From Candidatus Nanohalarchaeota archaeon (GTDB lineage Archaea > EX4484-52 > B79-G9), in NCBI GenBank assembly GCA_030594795.1, contig JAUVEK010000010.1, positions 1-17,861 of the forward strand: 17,861 bases of DNA, written 5' to 3'. The number at the start of each line of letters is the position of its first letter. Within the stretch, counting starts at the first letter, position 1. Below the pieces are notes generated by a model that saw only the letters and a list, made by a program, of their open reading frames with translations, was not told the DNA's origin and searched no databases. A program made the position numbers and the translations under genes. Below, one piece after another: positions 7,731 through 14,523 of this stretch.

Positions 7731-8066
7731 ATGGACACAGCCGAAGAAATCAAAAAAAGGAAAATGGAGAATTACCTTGCGCAATCACAGGGCGCGCAGT
7801 TCCAGCAGCAGATGGCAGCAGAACAGCAGGCAGCTGAACTCCAGACGCAGATAAAGCAGGTCATAAGCACCATCCTCTCAAAAGAAGCGCAGGAGCGCAT
7901 CGCAAACATACGGACAATAAAGCCCGAATTCGCGCTCCAGGTGGAGATATACCTGCTCCAGATGTTCCAGGCAGGCAGGCTAAAGCCTGTTTTAACAGAC
8001 GAGCAGCTGAAAGGCATCCTTGACCAGCTTGTCAAAAAAAGAGAAACCACGATTATCAGAAAATAA
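7731..8066 (+). CDS. DNA-binding protein of the PDCD5/TFAR19 family
   Basis: The start was set at the ATG at 7731, giving 111 residues beginning MDTAEEIKKRKMENYLAQ; the open frame extends upstream into rps19e but that part is not family sequence. The protein has a charged, Gln-rich N-terminal helix (AQFQQQMAAEQQAAELQTQ) and a helical bundle core with ILSKEAQERIANIRTIKPE, VEIYLLQMFQAGRL and a C-terminal basic end (VKKRETTIIRK). This is the archaeal homologue of PDCD5, a small double-stranded-DNA-binding protein. Its location right behind rps19e is typical of archaeal genomes. The role in archaea is not well established. Confidence 0.93.
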   Translation: MDTAEEIKKRKMENYLAQSQGAQFQQQMAAEQQAAELQTQIKQVISTILSKEAQERIANIRTIKPEFALQVEIYLLQMFQAGRLKPVLTDEQLKGILDQLVKKRETTIIRK

Positions 8067-8097
8067 TCACTTCACTGATTCTGTTCATAACCACAAC

Positions 8098-8105
8098 TAT
8101 AAAAA
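8098..8105 (+). promoter_or_regulatory. Putative box A for the MCM-like gene
   Basis: TATAAAAA lies 21 bases before the ATG at 8127 (about 26 from its centre), consistent with a leaderless transcript; no ribosome-binding site is seen. Confidence 0.5.
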
Positions 8106-8126
8106 CTGCAAAATACAATTAATCTT

Positions 8127-9344
8127 ATGAATTTTGATGCGCTCATGAAAAAAGCCGTGAACATTCTTAAGTCAGCCGGGCATTTAATACTTCTTCTGCG
8201 TCCGCTTTCTTCGAAAGAGAATGCTGAATTGAGAGAAATTTCAAAATATCTTGATGATGAGGATGCTTGCAAGGTTGACAGATTAATGAAGCAGTTTCGG
8301 GTTTGCGCTCTAGGAAAGAAAATAACATATTCAAAAGCTATAACTGAGTTGAGAGAATATGTTGGAATCGAGGCTAAGGATGAAAGTGTAGCGGATGAAG
8401 TTAAAGAGCTGAATGAGTCTATAGAAGAATCTGTTGATGGCGCAATCATCAACGGGTTCAAAGAAAACTCATGGCAGCGAATCCAAAAGATGTTTGCCCC
8501 GAACATTGTCGGGTTTGAGAATGTAAAAAAAGGAGTTATTCTGCAGATGTTTTCGAAAGAGATGTTCCATATACTGCTTTTAGGGGACCCGGGCACAGGG
8601 AAAACAGATATATTAAGGGCTGCAGAGGATATTGCTCCTATCTCTGCTTTCGGGCTTGGTTCAGGTACTTCTAATACAGGCCTTACAGTTACGGTCAGCG
8701 GCCGCGAGATTTCAAAGGGGATACTTTCGCTTGCTGACGGCGGTGTTGCCTTCATAGATGAGCTGAACCTCATGAAAAAAGAAGACCGTGCAGGGCTTTA
8801 TAATGCAATGGAAAAAGGATTCATAACCTATGACAAGGGGGGCCATCATTACAGGTTTGATGCAAGCTGCTCGGTTCTTGCATGCGCAAACCCCAATAAA
8901 GGCAAATTCACAGGTAAAAGAAAAAAAGAGATTGAAAAGCAGATACCTTTTGATTCAGCACTTCTCTCGCGCTTCCACCTTCTCTATATTATCAGGGAAG
9001 CCGGCATCGGGCAGTTCATGGAGATAACTGACATGATCTTCAGTGAAAAAAAAGAATCTGCAAGCCGCGATGATTTGCGTTTTCTGAAAAAGTATATAGA
9101 GCAGTCAAAATCAATTGAGGTAGTATTTAGCGGAGATTACAATGACATGATAAAAAAGTTTGTTGCGGAGATCAAGGAAAAAGAGGGATACATGCTAATC
9201 GACATCACGCCGCGTTTCATCATTGGCCTCAGGCGCTTAATCGAAGCCAGTGCACGGCTTGAGATGAGAAGCAGAGTTGAGAAAGAAGATGTATGGCGCG
9301 CAATGGAAGTATTTACGCTTTCTGTGGGAGATATTACATTCTAA
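8127..9344 (+). CDS. Short MCM-like AAA+ ATPase without OB/zinc domain
   Basis: The 405-residue protein has a helical N-terminal region of about 120 residues with no CxxC pairs, followed by an AAA+ core closest to the MCM replicative helicases: NIVGFENVKKGVILQMF (126-142), Walker A GDPGTGKT (153-160), LADGG then Walker B GVAFIDEL (206-213), KKEDRAGLYNAMEKGFIT (217-234), a pre-sensor-1 hairpin region with KGGHHYRF, sensor 1 ACANP (252-256), an arginine finger in LLSRF (Arg282), and a C-terminal helical lid with TPRFIIGLRRLIEASARLEMR carrying the sensor-2 Arg363. A normal archaeal MCM is about 650-700 residues with an N-terminal OB fold and zinc finger; both are absent. The DELN of Walker B also recalls Mg-chelatase/MoxR proteins. 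It may be an MCM paralogue with its own role in DNA or protein remodelling. The main MCM is not in this window. Confidence 0.85.
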   Translation: MNFDALMKKAVNILKSAGHLILLLRPLSSKENAELREISKYLDDEDACKVDRLMKQFRVCALGKKITYSKAITELREYVGIEAKDESVADEVKELNESIEESVDGAIINGFKENSWQRIQKMFAPNIVGFENVKKGVILQMFSKEMFHILLLGDPGTGKTDILRAAEDIAPISAFGLGSGTSNTGLTVTVSGREISKGILSLADGGVAFIDELNLMKKEDRAGLYNAMEKGFITYDKGGHHYRFDASCSVLACANPNKGKFTGKRKKEIEKQIPFDSALLSRFHLLYIIREAGIGQFMEITDMIFSEKKESASRDDLRFLKKYIEQSKSIEVVFSGDYNDMIKKFVAEIKEKEGYMLIDITPRFIIGLRRLIEASARLEMRSRVEKEDVWRAMEVFTLSVGDITF

Positions 9345-9721
9345 TCCTTACATATCTTCTTATACTGATAAAGCTTCCCGTTTTCACAGACAGCATATTC
9401 AGTGCCGTTTTCGTCTATAAAAACAGAGGCATAACCGCACGATTCCAGGCTGGTCTTTAAGAAGCGCATGTTTGTGTTTTTGTTGTTGCTTTTGGCATAT
9501 GCCTCTATTAATTTTTCAGCCATGGATTTTGAGTTTATGCCCCTGTCCAGGTCATAAAGTATTTCATTGCCTAATTTCAGAACGCACTGGCTTTCTGTGC
9601 TCTTTTGTATCATGAAATGCAGGCTGAATATGACTGAAAAAAAAAGAAGAGCACCAGTAAATGTTACAATCAGACATAACTTAAATAAGTATTTATCATT
9701 AGATACAACCATATTGACCAT
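9341..9721 (-). CDS. Small membrane-anchored protein, unidentified
   Basis: The function is not recognised. The ATG at 9721 gives 126 residues (a TTG one codon upstream is an alternative). A single hydrophobic segment at about residues 14-37 (LCLIVTFTGALLFFSVIFSLHF) is followed by about 90 residues that are probably outside the cell, with four cysteines (in ESQC, SLESCGYA, YAVCENG and the C-terminal KICKD) that could make two disulfides. The segment FIDENGTEYAVCENGKLYQY looks like short beta strands. The N-terminus could be a signal anchor. Its 3' end overlaps the MCM-like gene by four bases in convergent orientation. Confidence 0.65.
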   Translation of the reverse strand: MVNMVVSNDKYLFKLCLIVTFTGALLFFSVIFSLHFMIQKSTESQCVLKLGNEILYDLDRGINSKSMAEKLIEAYAKSNNKNTNMRFLKTSLESCGYASVFIDENGTEYAVCENGKLYQYKKICKD

Positions 9722-9749
9722 CAATCTTTATTTTAATGTCGCATACGAC

Positions 9750-9757
9750 TTAAAAGC
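9750..9757 (-). promoter_or_regulatory. Putative box A for the 126-residue membrane protein
   Basis: CTTTTAAG on the minus strand lies about 29-33 bases upstream of the ATG at 9721, near the spacing expected for a leaderless mRNA. Confidence 0.35.
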
Positions 9758-9810
9758 TTAAGACTTCACCAACAAACTATAGTCTTATGATTTTTTCAGG
9801 TTCACACTTA

Positions 9811-9820
9811 TTTATATATA
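9811..9820 (+). promoter_or_regulatory. Putative box A for tpiA
   Basis: TTTATATATA predicts transcription from about 9840-9845 and a leader of roughly 30 bases that includes the Shine-Dalgarno at 9860-9866. Confidence 0.5.
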
Positions 9821-9859
9821 GATTGCATGTATATATTATTTTGTAAAAATTCAGGACAT

Positions 9860-9866
9860 GGAGGGA
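9860..9866 (+). promoter_or_regulatory. Ribosome-binding site fixing the tpiA start
   Basis: GGAGGGA lies six bases before the ATG at 9873. An in-frame ATG at 9858 overlaps this site and would add five residues (MEGYL), so the downstream ATG is preferred. Confidence 0.65.
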
Positions 9867-9872
9867 TATTTA

Positions 9873-10586
9873 ATGCCAGAAAAAAAGCCGTTGATTGTGA
9901 TAAACTTTAAGACCTATGCCCAGGCGACAGGGCGTGCAGCTGAAACTCTTGCAAAAATTGCTGATATGGTCTCGAAAATGGAGAAAGTGCCGATAATTGT
10001 TGCAGTACAGCCGACTGATATCTACCGCATAGCAAAATCAACATCTGTTCCGGTATTTGCCCAGCATATTGACCCGGTTGCTTATGGCTCCAATACTGGC
10101 TGGATACTGCCAGAAGCTGCTGTTGATGCAGGTGCTGTGGGCACCCTCATAAACCATTCTGAGAAGAAACTTGAACTTGATGTGATTGAGAAGACTATCA
10201 AAAAAGCAAAGGAGCTGAAACTGCAGACAATATGCTGCGCTGCTGATTCTGAGCAGGCAAAGTCCGTTGCCCAGTTCAACCCTGATTATGTGGCAGTTGA
10301 GCCCCCTGAATTGATTGGAGGGAATATATCAATATCTACTGCGCAGCCGGAACTGATAGAGGATGCTGTGAGAAAGGTGAAATCTGCAAGCATCACAACA
10401 AAGCTTCTTGTTGGCGCAGGCGTAAAAACAAAAGAAGATATAGACATTGCAATGAAACTGGGGGCATATGGCGTGCTTCTTGCATCAGGCGTGACAAAGG
10501 CAAAAGACCAGAAGAGGGCGATACAGAGCCTGATAATTGGTGAGGATAAATTGCCGAAAGAAAAGAAAAAAGAAGAAAAAACATAG
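9873..10586 (+). CDS. tpiA: Triosephosphate isomerase, archaeal type
   Basis: The 237-residue protein interconverts dihydroxyacetone phosphate and glyceraldehyde 3-phosphate in glycolysis and gluconeogenesis. The archaeal short form is recognised by NFKTY with Asn11 and Lys13, AQHIDPVAYGSNTGWILPE, the catalytic His95 in LINHSEKK, catalytic Glu143 in VAVEPPELIGG, phosphate-binding GAGVKTKEDI and GVLLASGV near the C-terminus. The last 20 residues are a charged, Lys/Glu-rich extension beyond the usual barrel end. The start was chosen at 9873 because a strong Shine-Dalgarno precedes it and the usual N-terminus begins a few residues before the NFKTY motif. galT follows 61 bases downstream with its own box A. 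Confidence 0.96.
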   Translation: MPEKKPLIVINFKTYAQATGRAAETLAKIADMVSKMEKVPIIVAVQPTDIYRIAKSTSVPVFAQHIDPVAYGSNTGWILPEAAVDAGAVGTLINHSEKKLELDVIEKTIKKAKELKLQTICCAADSEQAKSVAQFNPDYVAVEPPELIGGNISISTAQPELIEDAVRKVKSASITTKLLVGAGVKTKEDIDIAMKLGAYGVLLASGVTKAKDQKRAIQSLIIGEDKLPKEKKKEEKT

Positions 10587-10616
10587 CGCTGTTTATCTCA
10601 GGCAGGGGAAAAAAAC

Positions 10617-10626
10617 TTAATATACC
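10617..10626 (+). promoter_or_regulatory. Putative box A for galT
   Basis: CTTAATATAC-like sequence (TTAATATACC) is centred about 26 bases upstream of the ATG at 10648 and suggests a leaderless transcript. Confidence 0.45.
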
Positions 10627-10647
10627 TGATAAGACAATTATTAGGTC

Positions 10648-11613
10648 ATGAATGAACTGCGCAAAGACTATCTTATAGACAGGTGGGTGATAATTGCAGA
10701 TGAGCGCGCAAAGCGCCCGCATGACTTCAAGACAGAAGATGTACAGGACAATAAGGACAAATGCTTTTTCTGCCCCGGCAAAGAGCATATGACGCCGCCT
10801 GAGATATCCAGAATAGAAGAAGATTCAAAGTGGATTCTTCGTGTTATTCCGAATAAATTTCCTGCTGTGAGTCCCTGCGGGGTTCCTGAGATAAAGACAG
10901 ACAATACATTCTATACCTATGCAAATGCCTATGGCAGGCATGAAATCGTAATTGAGACAAATGAACACGGAAAAGAACTTGAAGACCTGTCAAAAGAGCA
11001 TATAAAGAAGATACTTGAGACATTCATATTAAGAATCAGCGAGCTTATGAAGGACCCGGAAATTGATTATGTTTCTGTATTCAAAAACAAGGGCAAGGGT
11101 GCAGGGGCGTCGATTGCGCATTGCCACAGCCAGATAATCGCATATAATAGCGTGCCTGCAACAATAAAATATGAACTTGAAGCATCATACAAGTATTATG
11201 TCCTGAACAAGAAGTGCGCATTCTGTGATATTATCAGCCGGGAGAAAAACAGTGACCGGCGCGTGTTTGAGACAAGACATACTGTGGCGTTTACTCCTTA
11301 TGCCTCAAGATTTCCTTTTGAAATCTGGCTTTTTCCAAAAAGGCACATTTCCGGTATCGGGGAGCTTGATGGTGATGAGCTTCTGGAATTTGCAGATTCC
11401 CTTAAAAGGATACTTTCAAAACTGAAAGATATCGGGAATACACCTTACAATATATTGTTCCACTCAACTACTGATTATTTCGGAAACTATCATTTTCATG
11501 TGGAGATTCTTCCAAGGCTCACAACATGGGCTGGTTTCGAACTTGAGACAGGGACAATAATAAATCCTGTGTCCCCTGAAGATGCGGCGAAGTTCTACAG
11601 GGGAGAGTTGTAG
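10648..11613 (+). CDS. galT: Galactose-1-phosphate uridylyltransferase-like protein
   Basis: The 321-residue protein belongs to the GalT branch of the HIT superfamily. It starts with LRKDYLIDRWVIIADERAKRP, the standard GalT N-terminus; it has CFFCPG (Cys39, Cys42), the active-site AHCHSQ with His158-x-His160-x-Gln162, where His160 is the expected uridylylated residue, a second pair Cys190/Cys193 (CAFC), and a C-terminal HIT-like repeat (FPKRHISGI ... NYHFHVEILPR). GalT moves UMP between UDP-glucose and galactose 1-phosphate. Many archaea lack a full Leloir pathway, so this could be a sugar-1-phosphate nucleotidylyltransferase or an ADP-sugar phosphorylase-type relative; sequence alone does not settle it. 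The CxxC pairs suggest bound zinc. Confidence 0.9.
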   Translation: MNELRKDYLIDRWVIIADERAKRPHDFKTEDVQDNKDKCFFCPGKEHMTPPEISRIEEDSKWILRVIPNKFPAVSPCGVPEIKTDNTFYTYANAYGRHEIVIETNEHGKELEDLSKEHIKKILETFILRISELMKDPEIDYVSVFKNKGKGAGASIAHCHSQIIAYNSVPATIKYELEASYKYYVLNKKCAFCDIISREKNSDRRVFETRHTVAFTPYASRFPFEIWLFPKRHISGIGELDGDELLEFADSLKRILSKLKDIGNTPYNILFHSTTDYFGNYHFHVEILPRLTTWAGFELETGTIINPVSPEDAAKFYRGEL

Positions 11614-11622
11614 GGAGACAAA

Positions 11623-11632
11623 TTTTTTAATG
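11623..11632 (+). promoter_or_regulatory. Putative box A for the first archaeosortase-family gene
   Basis: TTTTTTAATG lies about 28 bases before the ATG at 11656. It is an imperfect box A but correctly placed for a leaderless mRNA. Confidence 0.35.
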
Positions 11633-11655
11633 ATGATGCTTCAATAGATGTATCT

Positions 11656-12600
11656 ATGAAACCAACAAATATCCAGTATCTTGCTATCATACTTTTGCTT
11701 GGGGCGTTTCTTTACTTTTTTGAGATATTCTATCACGGGTTCGTTCATGCTGATTTTAATAAAGTGCAGATTGTTCTTACGTTTGTTACGTTTCTTCTGG
11801 CTTCAGGGTTTTTGTTTGCACATGATGTGATAGACAAGAAAATCAGAAGACGGGAGCTTAGAGGGTTTTCCTCGTTTTTTGTTGGTTCTGTGATGTTTTT
11901 GTTTTTGATATTCTTCACAAGAAACATGGATGCTAGGATACCGCTGTTTTTCGCGGGCGTTTATTTTCTTGCAGCTCTGGCACTTAATCTGAAACCTGTG
12001 CAGAAGGCGGTTTTGAAGAAGGTTAATCTGAGGTCGCCGATGATATTATTTTCACTGCGCTTTTTCATTATACTCGGCCTGGTTATACTGCCGGCAGCAA
12101 CTTATGAGTATTACTCATCAGGCAGGATTGATTTTAAATTCCATTCAATTGCGCTGCCGCTGGTAAACATGATTACGCCTGTAGTGCAGTTTGTTCTATC
12201 ATTGATGGGCTTTACGACTACAGCAGTGCCCAGCGAGGGCGGGACTAGTCTTGTGCTTACTGACGGTTCGTACCGGGTTTTTGTGGGGATACTGTGTTCG
12301 GGTGTTGTTTCTCTTTCGGTTTTTATTGCCGCGTTTCTGGCTCTTGCATGGGACCTCAGGACAACTTTTGCAAAAAAGGCTGCTATGCTTATTGTCGGGG
12401 TTCTGGGCACAATCTTATCTAATGTGTTCAGGATAAGCACCCTTTTTGCTGCCGGGTACTATTTCGGTGGAAATGCGATGATATTCATGCATACGCACCT
12501 TGGATGGATACTGTATTTCATCTGGATAACGATTTTCTGGGTTCTGGCGTTCCGCATCGCAGGAAAGGGTACGGATGGGAAGAGTAAGGGGAGGCAGTAG
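11656..12600 (+). CDS. Exosortase/archaeosortase-family transpeptidase (first)
   Basis: The 314-residue protein is a multi-pass membrane protein with about eight hydrophobic segments. The C-terminal half holds the family triad in correct order and spacing: GILCSGVVSLSVF with catalytic Cys214, SNVFRIS with Asn256 and Arg259, and MHTHLGWILYF with the candidate His281. Exosortases and archaeosortases cleave a C-terminal tripartite sorting signal of secreted proteins and attach the product to a lipid or other membrane partner. The exact subfamily is not assigned. The sequence between the motifs (EGGTSLVLTDGSYRVFVG) forms the periplasmic-side loop typical of exosortases. It has no sortase substrate immediately next to it; a candidate lies at 14524-15054. 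Confidence 0.88.
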   Translation: MKPTNIQYLAIILLLGAFLYFFEIFYHGFVHADFNKVQIVLTFVTFLLASGFLFAHDVIDKKIRRRELRGFSSFFVGSVMFLFLIFFTRNMDARIPLFFAGVYFLAALALNLKPVQKAVLKKVNLRSPMILFSLRFFIILGLVILPAATYEYYSSGRIDFKFHSIALPLVNMITPVVQFVLSLMGFTTTAVPSEGGTSLVLTDGSYRVFVGILCSGVVSLSVFIAAFLALAWDLRTTFAKKAAMLIVGVLGTILSNVFRISTLFAAGYYFGGNAMIFMHTHLGWILYFIWITIFWVLAFRIAGKGTDGKSKGRQ

Positions 12601-12664
12601 TTTGGATGAGTCTGGCGCAAAAAGCCGGATCTACTGCTGAACATCTTCTGGTTTATGCGCAACC

Positions 12665-12674
12665 CTTAAAATAT
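12665..12674 (+). promoter_or_regulatory. Putative box A for the HD nuclease gene
   Basis: CTTAAAATAT is centred about 27 bases before the ATG at 12696. It supports that ATG, rather than the upstream in-frame TTG near 12606, as the start of a leaderless message. Confidence 0.5.
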
Positions 12675-12695
12675 TTCTGCCCGATAAATTGTAGT

Positions 12696-13661
12696 ATGGA
12701 CAAGACAAATTTTATCAAGGATTTTAAGGCAGGGGATGAGATACACTCGAAATTTGCAGTGAAATTTAAAAAGCCGCTGAGGGAGTACGCAAAAGGGTAC
12801 AGGTTTGATGTGCGGGGCTCTGACATGACCGGTGAGATTACGATTACTTACTGGGGCGACAGAAACAGGGATGCAGTCCAGAAGCTGTATGATTCTTTCA
12901 ACACAAATGATGTTGTTGAGATTAGCGGGGTTGCCGGGGAATACCATGACCAGCTGCAGATATCTGTAAACAGGGAGCAGCATGTCTTTTTGAAATGCTC
13001 GCGCGCTGAATACAATATCGAGGATTTTGTGCCGCGCACTGAGAATGATATTGACCAGATGTTTGCACAGCTGATGCAGTATGTAGGGTCTGTTAATGAG
13101 CCGTATATGAAGGCTCTCCTGGATTCGTTCTTCGAGGATGAGGGGTTTGTTGCGGCGTTTAAGAGCGCTCCTGCGTCAATGCACATTCACTCGAATTACA
13201 TCGGCGGGCTTCTTGAGCATACGCTTGCGGTGGTGAAGACTGTTGATGCGCTTTGTGCGATTCACCCGAAGATTGAGCGGAATCTTGCTTTGTCTGGCGC
13301 CATACTGCATGACATCGGCAAGATACGGGAATTTTCAGTTACTACATACATAGATGTGTCTGAAGAAGGGATGCTCAGGGGCCATGTGATTATCGGCGAG
13401 GAGATGGTTCTTGAGAGGATCAAGAGGATCGAGGGGTTCCCTGAGATACTTAAATTAAAAATTGCGCATATGATTCTTTCGCACCACAAGGAGCTTGAGT
13501 GGGGTGCGCCCAAGAAACCACAGTTTGCCGAGGCTGTGGCTGTGCATTATGCAGATGATGCTGATGCGAAGTTGTTCCAGTTCATAAACCTGAAAGAGAA
13601 TGCGCAGACAGAGGACCCGTGGATCTGGGATAAGCGTGTGGGGCATGTGTTTTTGAAGTGA
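12696..13661 (+). CDS. YhaM-like OB-fold plus HD-domain nuclease
   Basis: Starting at the ATG at 12696 the product has 321 residues. An N-terminal OB fold (about 15-100, with ITYWGDRNRDAVQ and VVEISGVAGEY) is followed by an HD phosphohydrolase domain (about 160-300): HIHSNYIGGLLEHT with His175, the AILHDIGKI doublet His205-Asp206, GHVIIGEEMV with His230, and MILSHH with His263/His264, then a later HYADDADAK. This architecture is that of YhaM/CBF1-type 3'-5' exoribonucleases, which bind single-stranded nucleic acid through the OB fold and use metal ions in the HD domain. The metal ligands are all present. It lies between two archaeosortase-family genes, which is probably incidental since it has its own promoter. 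Confidence 0.87.
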   Translation: MDKTNFIKDFKAGDEIHSKFAVKFKKPLREYAKGYRFDVRGSDMTGEITITYWGDRNRDAVQKLYDSFNTNDVVEISGVAGEYHDQLQISVNREQHVFLKCSRAEYNIEDFVPRTENDIDQMFAQLMQYVGSVNEPYMKALLDSFFEDEGFVAAFKSAPASMHIHSNYIGGLLEHTLAVVKTVDALCAIHPKIERNLALSGAILHDIGKIREFSVTTYIDVSEEGMLRGHVIIGEEMVLERIKRIEGFPEILKLKIAHMILSHHKELEWGAPKKPQFAEAVAVHYADDADAKLFQFINLKENAQTEDPWIWDKRVGHVFLK

Positions 13662-13703
13662 ATGATTCTTTTGGATTCCGCCCGTAATTATATAGATAAG
13701 GAT

Positions 13704-14339
13704 TTATTTAGTTCTGCGGGTGCGGGTTTTCTTTTTAGTTTTGGTTATACTTTTGTTTCCAGCATCCGCGATTTTTTCGAGCCACACCCACCATATTATG
13801 ATGACGAACGCTATCAATCCCCACTGCCACAGGAAATTGTGGATGAAATCAAACCATTTGTATCCGAAGGTCACTGAGAGATAGATGGATGTGAAGATGC
13901 GGAAGATGTTGCCTGTAAAGATGATGGGAGCTGCGATTAGGATTCCTTTTATGCGCTTCTTTGCGCTAACTTTTCTTACTGCGAAAATGAGAGCGCAGAC
14001 AGCCATGAAGGATTTCCAGCCGACGCAGTCTTTTATTATTTCAATTGTCCACGGGACAGAGCCAAAATATACTATCAGGAAGACATCTATCACTTTGTGA
14101 GAGACACTAAATAGGGATAATAAAAAGGATACTGAATTTACTGTGACTACCTGCAGTATGTGTGCATCAAAATTAAGCCACAACAGCACATGCAGCGGGA
14201 TAGCAAGAACAAGGAACCTCAGGAGGAAGATGAATATATTCCAGAGTTTTTTCTGGAATGAGTCAAGTCTTGAAATCAGATTTGCTTCAAACCTGTCCCA
14301 TATATCTTCAACTAATTTTAAAGCGGACATGAGTTTCAT
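13704..14339 (-). CDS. Archaeosortase-family transpeptidase (second, short)
   Basis: Starting at the ATG at 14339 (a TTG one codon upstream is possible) the product has 211 residues and about six membrane segments. The sortase core is clear: IIKDCVGWKSFMA with catalytic Cys105, FTGNIFRIFTS with Asn144 and Arg147, and DFIHNFLWQWG with His167. It is a compact member, very different from the first one at 11656, and resembles archaeal DCVGWKS-type archaeosortases. The C-terminus is strongly basic (TKTKKKTRTRRTK), as expected for a cytoplasmic tail. It runs in the same direction as the zinc-ribbon gene and the secreted protein upstream, which carries a C-terminal sorting-like tail and may be its substrate. 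It ends 42 bases from the convergent HD nuclease gene. Confidence 0.88.
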   Translation of the reverse strand: MKLMSALKLVEDIWDRFEANLISRLDSFQKKLWNIFIFLLRFLVLAIPLHVLLWLNFDAHILQVVTVNSVSFLLSLFSVSHKVIDVFLIVYFGSVPWTIEIIKDCVGWKSFMAVCALIFAVRKVSAKKRIKGILIAAPIIFTGNIFRIFTSIYLSVTFGYKWFDFIHNFLWQWGLIAFVIIIWWVWLEKIADAGNKSITKTKKKTRTRRTK

Positions 14340-14367
14340 CAAACCTAAAATCGATCAGGATGCTGCA

Positions 14368-14377
14368 CATATTTAGC
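14368..14377 (-). promoter_or_regulatory. Putative box A for the second archaeosortase
   Basis: GCTAAATATG on the minus strand lies about 30-38 bases upstream of the ATG at 14339 and overlaps the stop codon of the zinc-ribbon gene. The sortase could be transcribed from here or by read-through from upstream. Confidence 0.3.
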
Positions 14378-14486
14378 TTGCAACATACATTTTTTTGCCG
14401 CAGCAGACAGGATTATGAAACACATCATTCTCCTGTGACTCAACTGCTTTTTCATTGCCGCATACACTGCATTTGAACTTGCGCAT
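14373..14486 (-). CDS. 37-residue zinc-ribbon-like protein
   Basis: A small gene read from the minus strand: ATG at 14486, TAA at 14373-14375, 37 residues. The product starts MRKFKCSVCGNEKAVE and ends with NPVCCGKKMYVAS, so it has one C-x2-C knuckle (Cys6, Cys9) and a second Cys-Cys-Gly knuckle (Cys28, Cys29), the pattern of rubredoxin/desulfoferrodoxin-N-terminal and other mini zinc-ribbon proteins that bind one zinc or iron. A strong ribosome-binding site (GGGAGATGAT at 14491-14500) precedes it at good spacing. An in-frame ATG three codons upstream overlaps that site and is less likely. The coding call rests on the paired metal-ligand motifs plus the ribosome-binding site. The partner is unknown. 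Confidence 0.75.
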   Translation of the reverse strand: MRKFKCSVCGNEKAVESQENDVFHNPVCCGKKMYVAS

Positions 14487-14490
14487 ATCT

Positions 14491-14500
14491 ATCATCTCCC
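14491..14500 (-). promoter_or_regulatory. Ribosome-binding site of the zinc-ribbon gene
   Basis: GGGAGATGAT on the minus strand closely matches the archaeal anti-Shine-Dalgarno complement and ends four bases before the ATG at 14486. Confidence 0.6.
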
Positions 14501-14523
14501 TACAGAAATATCTGTATCTGTAT

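Noticed and set aside
8072..8773. Minus-strand open frame of 233 codons opposite the MCM-like gene
   Set aside because: Antisense to a protein with complete AAA+ motifs; low-complexity Ser/Phe/Ile composition typical of shadows.
13662..13877. Short plus-strand frame after the HD nuclease
   Set aside because: It lies mainly antisense to the second archaeosortase, which has clear catalytic motifs.
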